Positions 18,628-26,140 of a stretch of 64,000 nucleotides of DNA are shown here, in pieces. Origin of the DNA: Marinicrinis sediminis (lineage in GTDB: Bacteria > Bacillota > Bacilli > Paenibacillales > KCTC-33676); NCBI RefSeq assembly GCF_042685085.1, contig NZ_JBHUMM010000043.1:62001-126000 (forward strand). Direction: 5' to 3'. The position numbers were made by a program, and so were the translations under genes. The notes beneath the pieces were generated by a model that saw nothing but the letters and a program-made list of their open reading frames with translations, had not been told where the DNA came from and searched no databases. The stretch's first letter is position 1; each line of letters opens with the position of its first letter.

Positions 18628-19634
18628 GGCTGGTGCTGCTGGCAGGCGGGAGCGGGAAACGGCTATGGCCTCTGTCCACGCCGATGCGACCCAAGCAATT
18701 TATTCCCATTTTTCAGGATGCGCAAGGAGAGAGAGAGTCACTGGTTCAGCGTACCTTACGTCTGTCAGCTTCCGTATTCTCAGACTCCGTGTCCATTGTG
18801 ACCAGTGAAGCATTGTGGCCTGCGATGAGACGCCATGTCGAAGAGCGAAGTGTTCACCCCGTCCAATGGATGGTCGAGCCGGAGGCCCGGGATACGTATC
18901 CGGCCGTCTTGCTGGCCTGTGCATCCATCATGGAGCAACAGTCTGATCAGGACGAACTGATCTGTTGCTGTCCCATCGATTTATGGATTGAGCAGCCGTT
19001 CTTCGAAAGCTTGCTGGACTTTGAACGACAGTTTGAACCCAAGAGACATCAGCTTGGTCTCATCAGCATTCCCGCAGCCCGTCCATCCACCAAATTTGGC
19101 TATATGCTCATGGAAGAACCGGATGCAGCAGCCACCGAGGGGAAGCTGTTGACCGTCAGTCGGTTTGTGGAGAAACCGGACAGTGCGGGAGCCTCAGCTC
19201 TGATCAAACAGGGAGCTTGCTGGAACAGCGGGGCGTTTGTCATTCATCCCGCCTGGGTTCGCTCGCATTTTCAGCAGATCGGGTTGTCCATAAAGGAATC
19301 ATCGGTGAGAGAAGCCTATACCACGCTGCGCAAAACAAGCTTTGACAAGGAAGTGCTGCACCGGGCGGAGAGAATCGGGGTGAAAGTATTCGAGGGAACA
19401 TGGAGTGATCTGGGGACATGGGACAGCATCAATCAGTGGCTGGAACAGCCGGAATCGGAACAGGTGCTTACCTGGAAGTGTGAGGATACCTCGGTGATTA
19501 ATACGACCGATCTGCCGGTTGTGGCGATTGGACTTGCACATCTTCAGATTGTCTTGACACAGGAAGGCTTGCTGATTACGGCCAAAGATCAGGCTGACGA
19601 GATCAAAAAGGTTCAGGAGGCCAACGATAAATAG
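18624..19634 (+). CDS. manC: Mannose-1-phosphate guanylyltransferase
   Basis: Makes GDP-mannose from mannose 1-phosphate and GTP, the substrate of the Gmd encoded just upstream. At 336 residues it is the short form without a fused isomerase domain. The N-terminal pyrophosphorylase signature LLAGGSGKRLWPLS and RPKQF are intact, as are FGYMLME, FVEKPD and WNSGAFV. The gene begins in a four-base ATGA overlap with gmd. A second manC-type gene lies at 63032 in the exopolysaccharide operon, so each cluster has its own copy. Confidence 0.92.
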   Translation: MRLVLLAGGSGKRLWPLSTPMRPKQFIPIFQDAQGERESLVQRTLRLSASVFSDSVSIVTSEALWPAMRRHVEERSVHPVQWMVEPEARDTYPAVLLACASIMEQQSDQDELICCCPIDLWIEQPFFESLLDFERQFEPKRHQLGLISIPAARPSTKFGYMLMEEPDAAATEGKLLTVSRFVEKPDSAGASALIKQGACWNSGAFVIHPAWVRSHFQQIGLSIKESSVREAYTTLRKTSFDKEVLHRAERIGVKVFEGTWSDLGTWDSINQWLEQPESEQVLTWKCEDTSVINTTDLPVVAIGLAHLQIVLTQEGLLITAKDQADEIKKVQEANDK

Positions 19635-19706
19635 GCACCTGCCCTGTACGTGCAAGCGTGGTCCTGAATAAAGTATAGGGATAATCAAACGGAAAGAGGT
19701 GATCAC

Positions 19707-20048
19707 ATGTCAATGCCTACAATTCCCAACATTACACCTACCATTTCCGTAACGGTAGGGCAAACGATCCCACTTTTGCTATCCTCCATCGCACTGGAAG
19801 AATTGGCGTTAGCACATATTATGAACGCGGAAGCGGAGAAGATACAGTTTGTACTGGGAACCCTGACACCTACGACATCTACGTTAACGCCTAGTGCGGT
19901 AACGATTTCCAATCTGCTACTCGTTGATCAGAGCGTCAGAAGAACCCTGCAGAACGTCATTAAGAAAGAAATGCTGCTCCAGTTCAAATTCGAGAATGTG
20001 CTGGATCTCATACAGGTGACACCTGGAGGGTTCATTATTGGTACGTAA
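19707..20048 (+). CDS. Small IALxE/NAE-domain protein
   Basis: A 113-residue protein of unknown function. Residues 27-47 hold the helical core SIALEELALAHIMNAEAEK, followed by a Thr/Pro-rich linker and a second helix VDQSVRRTLQNVIKKEMLL. The same two-helix arrangement appears in the divergent gene at 20667-20984 and as the C-terminal domain of the DUF11 protein at 21161. It has no signal peptide or membrane segment. AAAGAGGTGA precedes the ATG. It follows manC by 72 bases and may be read from the same operon. I recall similar sequences as the C-terminal part of collagen-like or surface proteins in Bacillota, but did not verify this. Confidence 0.8.
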   Translation: MSMPTIPNITPTISVTVGQTIPLLLSSIALEELALAHIMNAEAEKIQFVLGTLTPTTSTLTPSAVTISNLLLVDQSVRRTLQNVIKKEMLLQFKFENVLDLIQVTPGGFIIGT

Positions 20049-20188
20049 TGCCCCGTATCTCCCTTCGGCGCATTGATATGTGCAGCCATCACGTACGCCA
20101 GCAGGCAAGCCGTTCAGCTCAGCTGGCGGCTTGTTCTGCATATCCGTCTGAACCGCGGTCTGTATGTACGGTTCACCTAATGGAAGGT

Positions 20189-20674
20189 TCAGTTTGAATA
20201 GCGATTCTGGTCTGGTCCGATCCGCTTGCTCTGCCCATGCAGCCATACGCGCTGACCACGCCCGTTTGGCGGCGCTTTGACTGGCACGTCGCTCAAGACC
20301 TGGATGTAAAATAGCGCCCTCATCTGACTCAGGTTCAGCTTGAGCTCGGGAATGAGGGCGTATTGTTTCTCTGTTTGCTCCAGACTTGTTTTCATACTGC
20401 GGGCTAGCGCAATATTTTCCGTTTTGGCGCCTGCGAGTCGGTAAATCAGCGATATTTTTTCCATATGAAACAATAATGTGCCTAACAGGTGCAAGGTCAG
20501 CTTCATCGTTCGGATACATTCAGATTGTGCTCTGTCGGCAGGAATTGGCCTTGAAGCCTGATACATACGGATCAGGGCTACCTGAAGACTTTTCTGGCTG
20601 GACAGGCGCTTTTCCATTGCTAGGCAGAGGGTCGAGATACATACATCCAGCTTTCGAAGGGGACGGTCACTCAT
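20189..20674 (-). CDS. Hypothetical protein, coupled to a small NAE protein
   Basis: A 161-residue, largely helical, basic protein that I do not recognise. The ATG at 20674 overlaps the end of the upstream gene by eight bases (ATGAGTGA), a normal sign of translational coupling; a longer start at 20716 lies inside that gene. The C-terminal 35 residues are polar and probably disordered (PPNGRGQRVW onward). No signal peptide or membrane helix is clear. It probably acts with its upstream partner in the surface-glycosylation locus. The opposite-strand and other minus frames here lack supporting start sites. Confidence 0.6.
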   Translation of the reverse strand: MSDRPLRKLDVCISTLCLAMEKRLSSQKSLQVALIRMYQASRPIPADRAQSECIRTMKLTLHLLGTLLFHMEKISLIYRLAGAKTENIALARSMKTSLEQTEKQYALIPELKLNLSQMRALFYIQVLSDVPVKAPPNGRGQRVWLHGQSKRIGPDQNRYSN

Positions 20675-20984
20675 CTTCGTGCTCTTCAAATATAAGATTG
20701 AATTCGTCGACGACACTTTCCAGCTTTTTGAGCAGCAGCCATTCCTTCATGACGATCGTATCGACGAATTTTCGTACGGATTGATTGAAGCCGATAATTT
20801 CCTCCGTAGTCGGATAGAGGGGGAACTCCAGGTCCTTGCCTACAAAGGCCTGAATTTTTTCGGCCTCCGCGTTGAGAAGGTGCGATATACTGATCTCTTC
20901 CAAAGCAATCGACTCTAGCAGGTCAATGTATACTTCTTTGATTGAGGGCCTGAACTTATTCTCTGGAATCTCTGGCATACTCAT
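20667..20984 (-). CDS. Small IALxE/NAE-domain protein, second copy
   Basis: A 105-residue acidic protein whose core (residues about 24-45, ESIALEEISISHLLNAEAEK) and second helix (FNQSVRKFVDTIVMKEWLLL) parallel the proteins at 19707 and 21161. The C-terminus is acidic (FEEHEDE). GGGGAGG precedes the ATG at 20984, and a SigE-like promoter lies upstream on the same strand. No signal peptide is present. It is divergent from the DUF11 gene and the first gene of a two-gene unit. Function unknown; a structural or scaffold part of a glycosylated spore-surface layer is an inference. Confidence 0.78.
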   Translation of the reverse strand: MSMPEIPENKFRPSIKEVYIDLLESIALEEISISHLLNAEAEKIQAFVGKDLEFPLYPTTEEIIGFNQSVRKFVDTIVMKEWLLLKKLESVVDEFNLIFEEHEDE

Positions 20985-21015
20985 GTCTTAAACCTCCCCA
21001 GCTTTGTTAGTACTG

Positions 21016-21044
21016 TATATATGCCTCGTCAGGTGTGAATATGA
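21016..21044 (-). promoter_or_regulatory. SigE-like promoter for the small NAE gene
   Basis: On the minus strand, TCATATT (21044-21038), 14 bases and then CATATATA (21023-21016) resemble the Bacillus SigE pattern kmATATT-N14-CATACAnT. The match is good at -35 and fair at -10. The coding start is about 30 bases downstream. Confidence 0.45.
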
Positions 21045-21160
21045 GTGGGAGATCGAGATTCCAGGGGATGACAAGCACACAGGCAGACTGCCGTCAGCAA
21101 GCATATGTTAAGTAGGAAATCAGGATTACCAAGCGATATCCTGAATCAGGAGGTGAGGAG

Positions 21161-22843
21161 ATGGTTGTCGTCACCCGGTTCAATACGACAACGAACGGTG
21201 CCTTGACCATTACCGGAAATACATTGGGTCTCAGCAAGCAATTAAATACGAATTTTCAGGGAGACCAGGATGCGATCGGGGCACTGGCTACGCAAAATCT
21301 GGCGAGCCAGGTGAATGACTTCCCCCCTGGCACGACCTTGAATTTTACAGAGGATGGCGCGACAGCCATTCTGAATATTCCGGCAGGCAGCACCGTGCTG
21401 TATGCAGAACTGATCTGGTCCGGCAGCTTCAATGTGTCCGGTCAGGACCTCAGTGCCTTTATCAACGATAATGTTTCTGTCAATTCACCAGCCGGACTGT
21501 TCTCCGTTGCCTTCGATCCCGCAACGGCCGCCACGATCTTCAATACGTTTTATGTGCGCTCTGCAGATGTGACGGCGATTGTGCAGGCTGCTGGCGCAGG
21601 TTCCTATACGGTCGGAAACATCGTCGGCACGACGAGTGCATCGGACAACACGACAAATGCGGCAGGTTGGACGCTTATCGTCGCCTATGAGAATCCTTCG
21701 GTCGATATTCGGGACCTGACCATCTTCGTGGCGAGTGAATTTGTCAGCATCGGAAGCGGAAGTGCTCCGGCTACCATATCCGGATTTTTTACTCCCCCTA
21801 CCGGACCGGTTAATGGACGCCTGATCGTGAGTGCGCTGGAAGGGGATTCCAACCGGGTGGGAGACCAGTTGCTGTTCGGTCCTACAGTCGGTACACTCGC
21901 TCCGGTGAGCGGTCCCAATAACCCGATTGATAACTTCTTCGCTTCGCAGATCAATAATGATCTTGGCCTGCTGGATACATCGGGAACGTTCGGAAATCTC
22001 AATCAGCCACTCGGTGTCAATGCAGACGGTCGAAGACAAGGTTATGACATCACCAATATTGATGTTTCTTCCTCGCTGAACAACGCACAGACCTCAGCGG
22101 TCATTCAGGGAACGACGGCAGGTGATGCTTACCTGATCAATGGGCTCGGCTTGCAAGTAGACATTAACGCCCCGAACTTTGAAGCGGAGAAGACCGCCAA
22201 CACAGAAGGAGCGGGTGTCGGGGATGTCATTACGTATCAAGTGGTGGTGACCAATACCGGGCAAGCTGACGCCGAACTGGTGGTCATGCTCGATCCGCCG
22301 CCAGAGGGAACCGTATTTGTTGAGAACAGCATTTTGGTAGACGGCGTGCCCCAGCCCGGAGCGGATATTAGCAATCTCAATCTGGGTACGATTGCCGCCG
22401 GTCAGACTGTCGTCATCCAATATCAATTCCTGGTTGTGTCCAAGCCGGAATCAGGCGAATTTACCAACCAAGCCTTTTTCGAATTCGAGTTTCAGAGCGA
22501 ACCGGGCGGCCCCGTCATTGATGGTTCAGGTGCATCCAACGAGCTGACAATTGCGCTGCAGCCATCCAATCTGGAAAAGGCGGTATCAGCCAACCTCGCC
22601 GCCATTGCCTTGCAGGAACTGGCGCTTGCCCATCTGATGAACGCAGAGGGAGAGAAGATACAGGCCGTGCTGGGGGTAGGGGGAACCGTGACCCCGAGTG
22701 TAGTGGAGCTGCCGCAGTTGATTTCTGTCAATGACAGTGTGGCGCAGATGCTGGAGACGATTAATATGAAAGAAATGATCTTGCTTCAGCAGCTTCAGGA
22801 TCTGGTTGGCATTGTGCAGGCATCGCCTGAGTTATTCTGTTAA
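21161..22843 (+). CDS. DUF11 surface protein with C-terminal NAE domain
   Basis: A 560-residue protein with three parts. The N-terminal beta-rich region (about 1-330) begins TRFNTTTNGALTITGNTLGLS, the opening of a large Bacillota surface-protein family. A DUF11 Ig-like domain (about 340-455) follows, with ITYQVVVTNTGQADAELVV and GTVFVENSILVDG. The C-terminal helical domain (about 470-560) contains IALQELALAHLMNAEGEK and VNDSVAQMLETINMKEMIL, shared with the two small proteins nearby. There is no signal peptide, no LPXTG and no membrane anchor, which fits a protein laid onto the spore from the mother cell better than a secreted one. The start has CAGGAGGTGAGG upstream. It is Ser/Thr-rich and a plausible target of the glycosyltransferases. 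Confidence 0.85.
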   Translation: MVVVTRFNTTTNGALTITGNTLGLSKQLNTNFQGDQDAIGALATQNLASQVNDFPPGTTLNFTEDGATAILNIPAGSTVLYAELIWSGSFNVSGQDLSAFINDNVSVNSPAGLFSVAFDPATAATIFNTFYVRSADVTAIVQAAGAGSYTVGNIVGTTSASDNTTNAAGWTLIVAYENPSVDIRDLTIFVASEFVSIGSGSAPATISGFFTPPTGPVNGRLIVSALEGDSNRVGDQLLFGPTVGTLAPVSGPNNPIDNFFASQINNDLGLLDTSGTFGNLNQPLGVNADGRRQGYDITNIDVSSSLNNAQTSAVIQGTTAGDAYLINGLGLQVDINAPNFEAEKTANTEGAGVGDVITYQVVVTNTGQADAELVVMLDPPPEGTVFVENSILVDGVPQPGADISNLNLGTIAAGQTVVIQYQFLVVSKPESGEFTNQAFFEFEFQSEPGGPVIDGSGASNELTIALQPSNLEKAVSANLAAIALQELALAHLMNAEGEKIQAVLGVGGTVTPSVVELPQLISVNDSVAQMLETINMKEMILLQQLQDLVGIVQASPELFC

Positions 22844-23006
22844 CGCGAAGGCGTGTCAGGGCAGGCAACTACGCATTCAGGTCATTTGCCCTGGCACGAA
22901 ACAGAACGCTTCGCGTATACTATCTTGAACGTCAAAAGGAAAAGTCGTTTGATGAAGAATCGGAGAAAAAGGAGTCGATTCGGAGAACGTACTTTTCCTG
23001 GACATT

Positions 23007-23048
23007 TTGTTAATTGACCGATATAATCATACTATGTTAGCGCTTACA
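23007..23048 (+). promoter_or_regulatory. Promoter with cre site
   Basis: TTGTTA at 23007-23012 and TACTAT at 23030-23035 are 17 bases apart. Immediately after the -10, TGTTAGCGCTTACA at 23035-23048 fits the CcpA cre consensus TGWNANCGNTNWCA at every defined position. The site covers the start point, so catabolite repression of the downstream starch/glycogen enzyme is expected. Confidence 0.75.
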
Positions 23049-23067
23049 TATCTCTTTGTGACAAAGC

Positions 23068-23079
23068 GAAACCGGTTTC
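23068..23079 (+). promoter_or_regulatory. LacI-type palindromic operator
   Basis: GAAACCGGTTTC is a perfect 12-base palindrome with the central CG typical of LacI/GalR-family operators, 20 bases after the cre. A specific sugar-responsive repressor (MalR-like) is a reasonable guess. Confidence 0.5.
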
Positions 23080-23122
23080 TTTTCTGTGCCTGATGATGAA
23101 ACGAATTGAGAGGGGATGAATC

Positions 23123-25795
23123 ATGAAGAAGAAACACGTATCCGTCATGCTGATCTGGGTGATTGTATTGGCGCTCGTCCTGCCCATGATGGAGTCAAAC
23201 AAGGTGTCCGCTGCCTCCATTACGATCCTGGAGCCGCAGACTGGCTGGCATGCCAATCAGTTTGTGACCGTACGAGCGAGTGTAAGCGGCAGCGATGTTA
23301 CCCAGGTGGAAGTGTATTATGCGACAGGTAGTTCGTCGTATCCGCCTACTCCCGTTGCCGTTCAGCAAGCGATAACAGGCAGAAACGATTATTTCTTTTC
23401 GATCGATCTTGGCAGCTATGCCAACACAACTAGCGGCAAACTGAGAGTCGTCGCCAAAAATGCGTCCAATCAAAGTGTCGCCACTGCGGAAGTGACACAG
23501 CTGAAGAAAACAAATCTCAGTACGTCTCTGGGATCGCTGAAGGACGGGGCCGTTGTATTGAAGAGTGGCAGTACAACGACCGGCACCCGATTTGTCCTGT
23601 GGTCCAAACATGCCACCAAGGCACAGGTTTGGATATACGGCAACAGTGATACCGGAACCGATGCGCCGGTCAAAGTCATGGAACTGATTAAACAAAATGG
23701 AACCGTGAATGAGGGTGCTTACTGGGTTGCGGATGTGATGAATGACGGTTCGACCGTCTATGGTCAAGGTTTGCATTATGGTGTACGGGTGTGGGGACCG
23801 AACTGGCCTTATAACAGCCAGTGGAGACCGGGTACGGGCTACGGTTTTGTGCAGGATGTAGACAGCGCAGGCAATCGGTATAATCCGAACAAACTGCTGC
23901 TCGATCCCTATGCCAAAGCCATGAGCAAAGATCCGGACTGGTCCAATGATATCTTCAAGACCGGGTCTGCCAATCGCAACCGTGATTCCGCGGGCATGAT
24001 GGGAAAAGGAATTGTGTATGATCCGAGCACATATAACTGGGGCAGCGATCAACCGTTGCAGACCCCGATGAAGGACAGCATCATTTATGAAACCCATGTC
24101 AGAGGATTTACCCAGCATGCCAGTTCCGGCGTCGCCAACAAGGGGACGTACAAGGGCGTGACGCAGAAGGTTGGACATCTGAATGACCTGGGGATTACAG
24201 CAGTAGAATTTCTGCCGGTTCATGAGACGATTAACGGTTATAACGACCGTAATCCGAACAACAATGACTGGGACAATTACTGGGGTTATTCAACCGTCAG
24301 TTTCTTTGCACCGGATCGCCGCTATTCGTCTGATCAGTCCGCCACAGGCCCGATCAATGAATTCAAGGATATGGTGAAAACCCTGCATGCCAACGGCAAG
24401 GAAGTGATCCTGGATGTTGTATACAATCATACAGCGGAAGGCAAGACAGGGGCGAACAACAACGAAGCGTTGTTGCTCAGTTTTAAGGGAATTGACAATC
24501 AGGTGTACTATTCTCTGACTGCTGACCGGCAAAATTATATGGACAATACCTGCTGTGGAAACTTCAATGTGGCGCACCCGAAAGTGACACAGTTTGTGAT
24601 CGACTCGCTCAAATATTGGGCGGAAGAAATGCATGTGGACGGATTCCGCTACGATCTGGCTTCCGTTCTCGGCAATACGATTCAACATGGCGGATTTCAT
24701 TACAGCAAGCAAGCATCGCTGCTGAATCGCATTTATCAGGAGTTGCCAAATTCCAAACACATTGCAGAGCCGTGGGCGATCGGCGGGAATTCCTATCAGC
24801 CCGGCAATTTCCCTGGCTCCATTGATGCAGGGCAGAATGCCTGGAGTGAATGGAATGACAAGTTCAGAGATACGATGCGCAGACTGGTGAGAGGGGACGA
24901 TGGGCAGGTTCCGGATCTCGCAACCCGGGTAGCGGGTAGCAGTGACTTGTTCGGAGACGATGGTCGAAGACCTTACAGCAGCGTGAACAAGATCACGGCC
25001 CATGATGGCTTCACGCTGAATGATCTGGTGAGCTACAATGTGAAAAACAACAACCAGGCCTATCCATATGGCCCCTCCGATGGCGGAACGGACAACAATA
25101 TCAGCTGGGATACGGGTGGAAATGAAACCTTGCGCAGACAGCAAATCCGCAATTTCGGCACACATCTGATGTTGTCTGCTGGAACGCCGATGCTGCTGGG
25201 CGGTGATGAGATGAGGCGTACCCAGCTAGGCAACAATAATGCCTACAATCTGGATACCGTCGCTTCCTGGTATGACTGGAATCTGATGAGCAGCAACCAG
25301 AGAACCTATCAGTTCTTCAAAGGCATTATCCAGTTGCGCAAGGATCATCCCGCGTTCCGCAGAGGAAGCTTCTACACCGGAACAGATCATAACAGCGACG
25401 GCATCTCCGATATTCAGTGGCATGGTGTCAATTACCGCTCTCCGGACTGGACGACAGGCAGCCGCACGCTGGCATGGCGCATTGACGGAGCGAAGGCTGA
25501 GACCGGAGCCAGCGTCAACGACAATGATTTCTATATCGCTGCCAACCATTATTGGGGGGCGTTGACCTTCCAGCTTCCTCCAAACCATCCGGGGAAAAAG
25601 TGGTATCGCGTGATCGATACGGCTAGCTGGGCAGAAAATGCCGCTACCATCAGTAACAACGTAGATCAGCCGGGTCAGGAGGATCAGATGACAGATGGCA
25701 CGTGGACGAATACGTGGGCAACCTCATTTGCCGGCAACAGCAGCTATCAATATCTGGTGAACCCGCGCAGCATGGTGGTGTTCATCGAGAAATAA
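23123..25795 (+). CDS. Secreted GH13 isoamylase-type debranching enzyme
   Basis: An 890-residue extracellular enzyme expected to hydrolyse alpha-1,6 branches in glycogen or amylopectin. Signal peptide about 1-32 (basic start, hydrophobic LIWVIVLALVLPMM, cut near VSA-AS). An Ig-like domain follows (about 33-125), then a CBM48/isoamylase N-domain with TRFVLWSKHATKAQVWIY and the GH13 barrel. Catalytic residues visible: nucleophile D511 in VDGFRYDLAS, acid E549 in HIAEPWAIGG and D628 in TAHDGFTLNDLVSYN; the last segment is isoamylase-like. The start has GAGAGGGG upstream. Monocistronic, under a cre and a LacI-type operator. Pullulanase activity cannot be excluded. Confidence 0.88.
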   Translation: MKKKHVSVMLIWVIVLALVLPMMESNKVSAASITILEPQTGWHANQFVTVRASVSGSDVTQVEVYYATGSSSYPPTPVAVQQAITGRNDYFFSIDLGSYANTTSGKLRVVAKNASNQSVATAEVTQLKKTNLSTSLGSLKDGAVVLKSGSTTTGTRFVLWSKHATKAQVWIYGNSDTGTDAPVKVMELIKQNGTVNEGAYWVADVMNDGSTVYGQGLHYGVRVWGPNWPYNSQWRPGTGYGFVQDVDSAGNRYNPNKLLLDPYAKAMSKDPDWSNDIFKTGSANRNRDSAGMMGKGIVYDPSTYNWGSDQPLQTPMKDSIIYETHVRGFTQHASSGVANKGTYKGVTQKVGHLNDLGITAVEFLPVHETINGYNDRNPNNNDWDNYWGYSTVSFFAPDRRYSSDQSATGPINEFKDMVKTLHANGKEVILDVVYNHTAEGKTGANNNEALLLSFKGIDNQVYYSLTADRQNYMDNTCCGNFNVAHPKVTQFVIDSLKYWAEEMHVDGFRYDLASVLGNTIQHGGFHYSKQASLLNRIYQELPNSKHIAEPWAIGGNSYQPGNFPGSIDAGQNAWSEWNDKFRDTMRRLVRGDDGQVPDLATRVAGSSDLFGDDGRRPYSSVNKITAHDGFTLNDLVSYNVKNNNQAYPYGPSDGGTDNNISWDTGGNETLRRQQIRNFGTHLMLSAGTPMLLGGDEMRRTQLGNNNAYNLDTVASWYDWNLMSSNQRTYQFFKGIIQLRKDHPAFRRGSFYTGTDHNSDGISDIQWHGVNYRSPDWTTGSRTLAWRIDGAKAETGASVNDNDFYIAANHYWGALTFQLPPNHPGKKWYRVIDTASWAENAATISNNVDQPGQEDQMTDGTWTNTWATSFAGNSSYQYLVNPRSMVVFIEK

Positions 25796-25865
25796 AAAAC
25801 ACGAACATTAGGAAATGATCATACAGAAAGTAATCGAATTACATTATAAACACGAACAATAACTA

Positions 25866-25895
25866 TTGACACCCTTCCTATTATTCATGTATGAT
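25866..25895 (+). promoter_or_regulatory. Promoter of the riboswitch leader
   Basis: Consensus TTGACA at 25866-25871 and TATGAT at 25890-25895 with an 18-base spacer. Transcription would start near 25902, about 40 bases before the aptamer. Confidence 0.75.
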
Positions 25896-25940
25896 GCAAA
25901 AGGGTTCACCAATTCCGTATTTTTCACAATCGATGAGGAT

Positions 25941-26045
25941 CATTCGTATAACCCTGCGAATAGGGCGCAGGGGTTTCTACAAGGAACCGTAACATTCCTG
26001 GCTACGAATGGATATGCACACGTATATCCATTTGTAGCCTTTTTG
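25941..26045 (+). ncRNA. Purine riboswitch with overlapping terminator
   Basis: P1 CATTCGTA (25941-25948) pairs perfectly with TACGAATG (26003-26010). P2 is CCCTGCG (25952-25958) with CGCAGGG (25966-25972). J2/3 contains the diagnostic TTTCTAC (25974-25980), and the P3 loop carries CCGTAAC. The base at position 74 is C (26002), which by known rules gives guanine rather than adenine recognition; position 73 is G where A is usual. A terminator (arms 26000-26015 and 26024-26039 plus T-run) uses the P1 3' strand as its first arm. Ligand binding should therefore block termination and turn the downstream FAD dehydrogenase on. Confidence 0.85.
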
Positions 26046-26140
26046 TTTGGAATGGAATGGCCAGTCCCCTGAGCTGCTGACTGTCAAGCAGATACAGTAA
26101 GCAGCTTGCCTGAATACATGAAAACGGGAGTGTGGATGAA

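Noticed and set aside
19917..20519. Minus-strand frame of 200 codons overlapping the 161-residue gene
   Set aside because: A different frame from the coupled gene, it runs antisense into the small NAE gene at 19707 and lacks a ribosome site.
21101..21110. GCATATGTTA as a SigK -10 before the DUF11 gene
   Set aside because: The -10 matches perfectly, but no AC-containing -35 occurs at 15-16 bases upstream, so the promoter is not claimed.
24290..25165. Minus-strand open frame of 291 codons
   Set aside because: Antisense to the GH13 catalytic barrel; no ribosome site.
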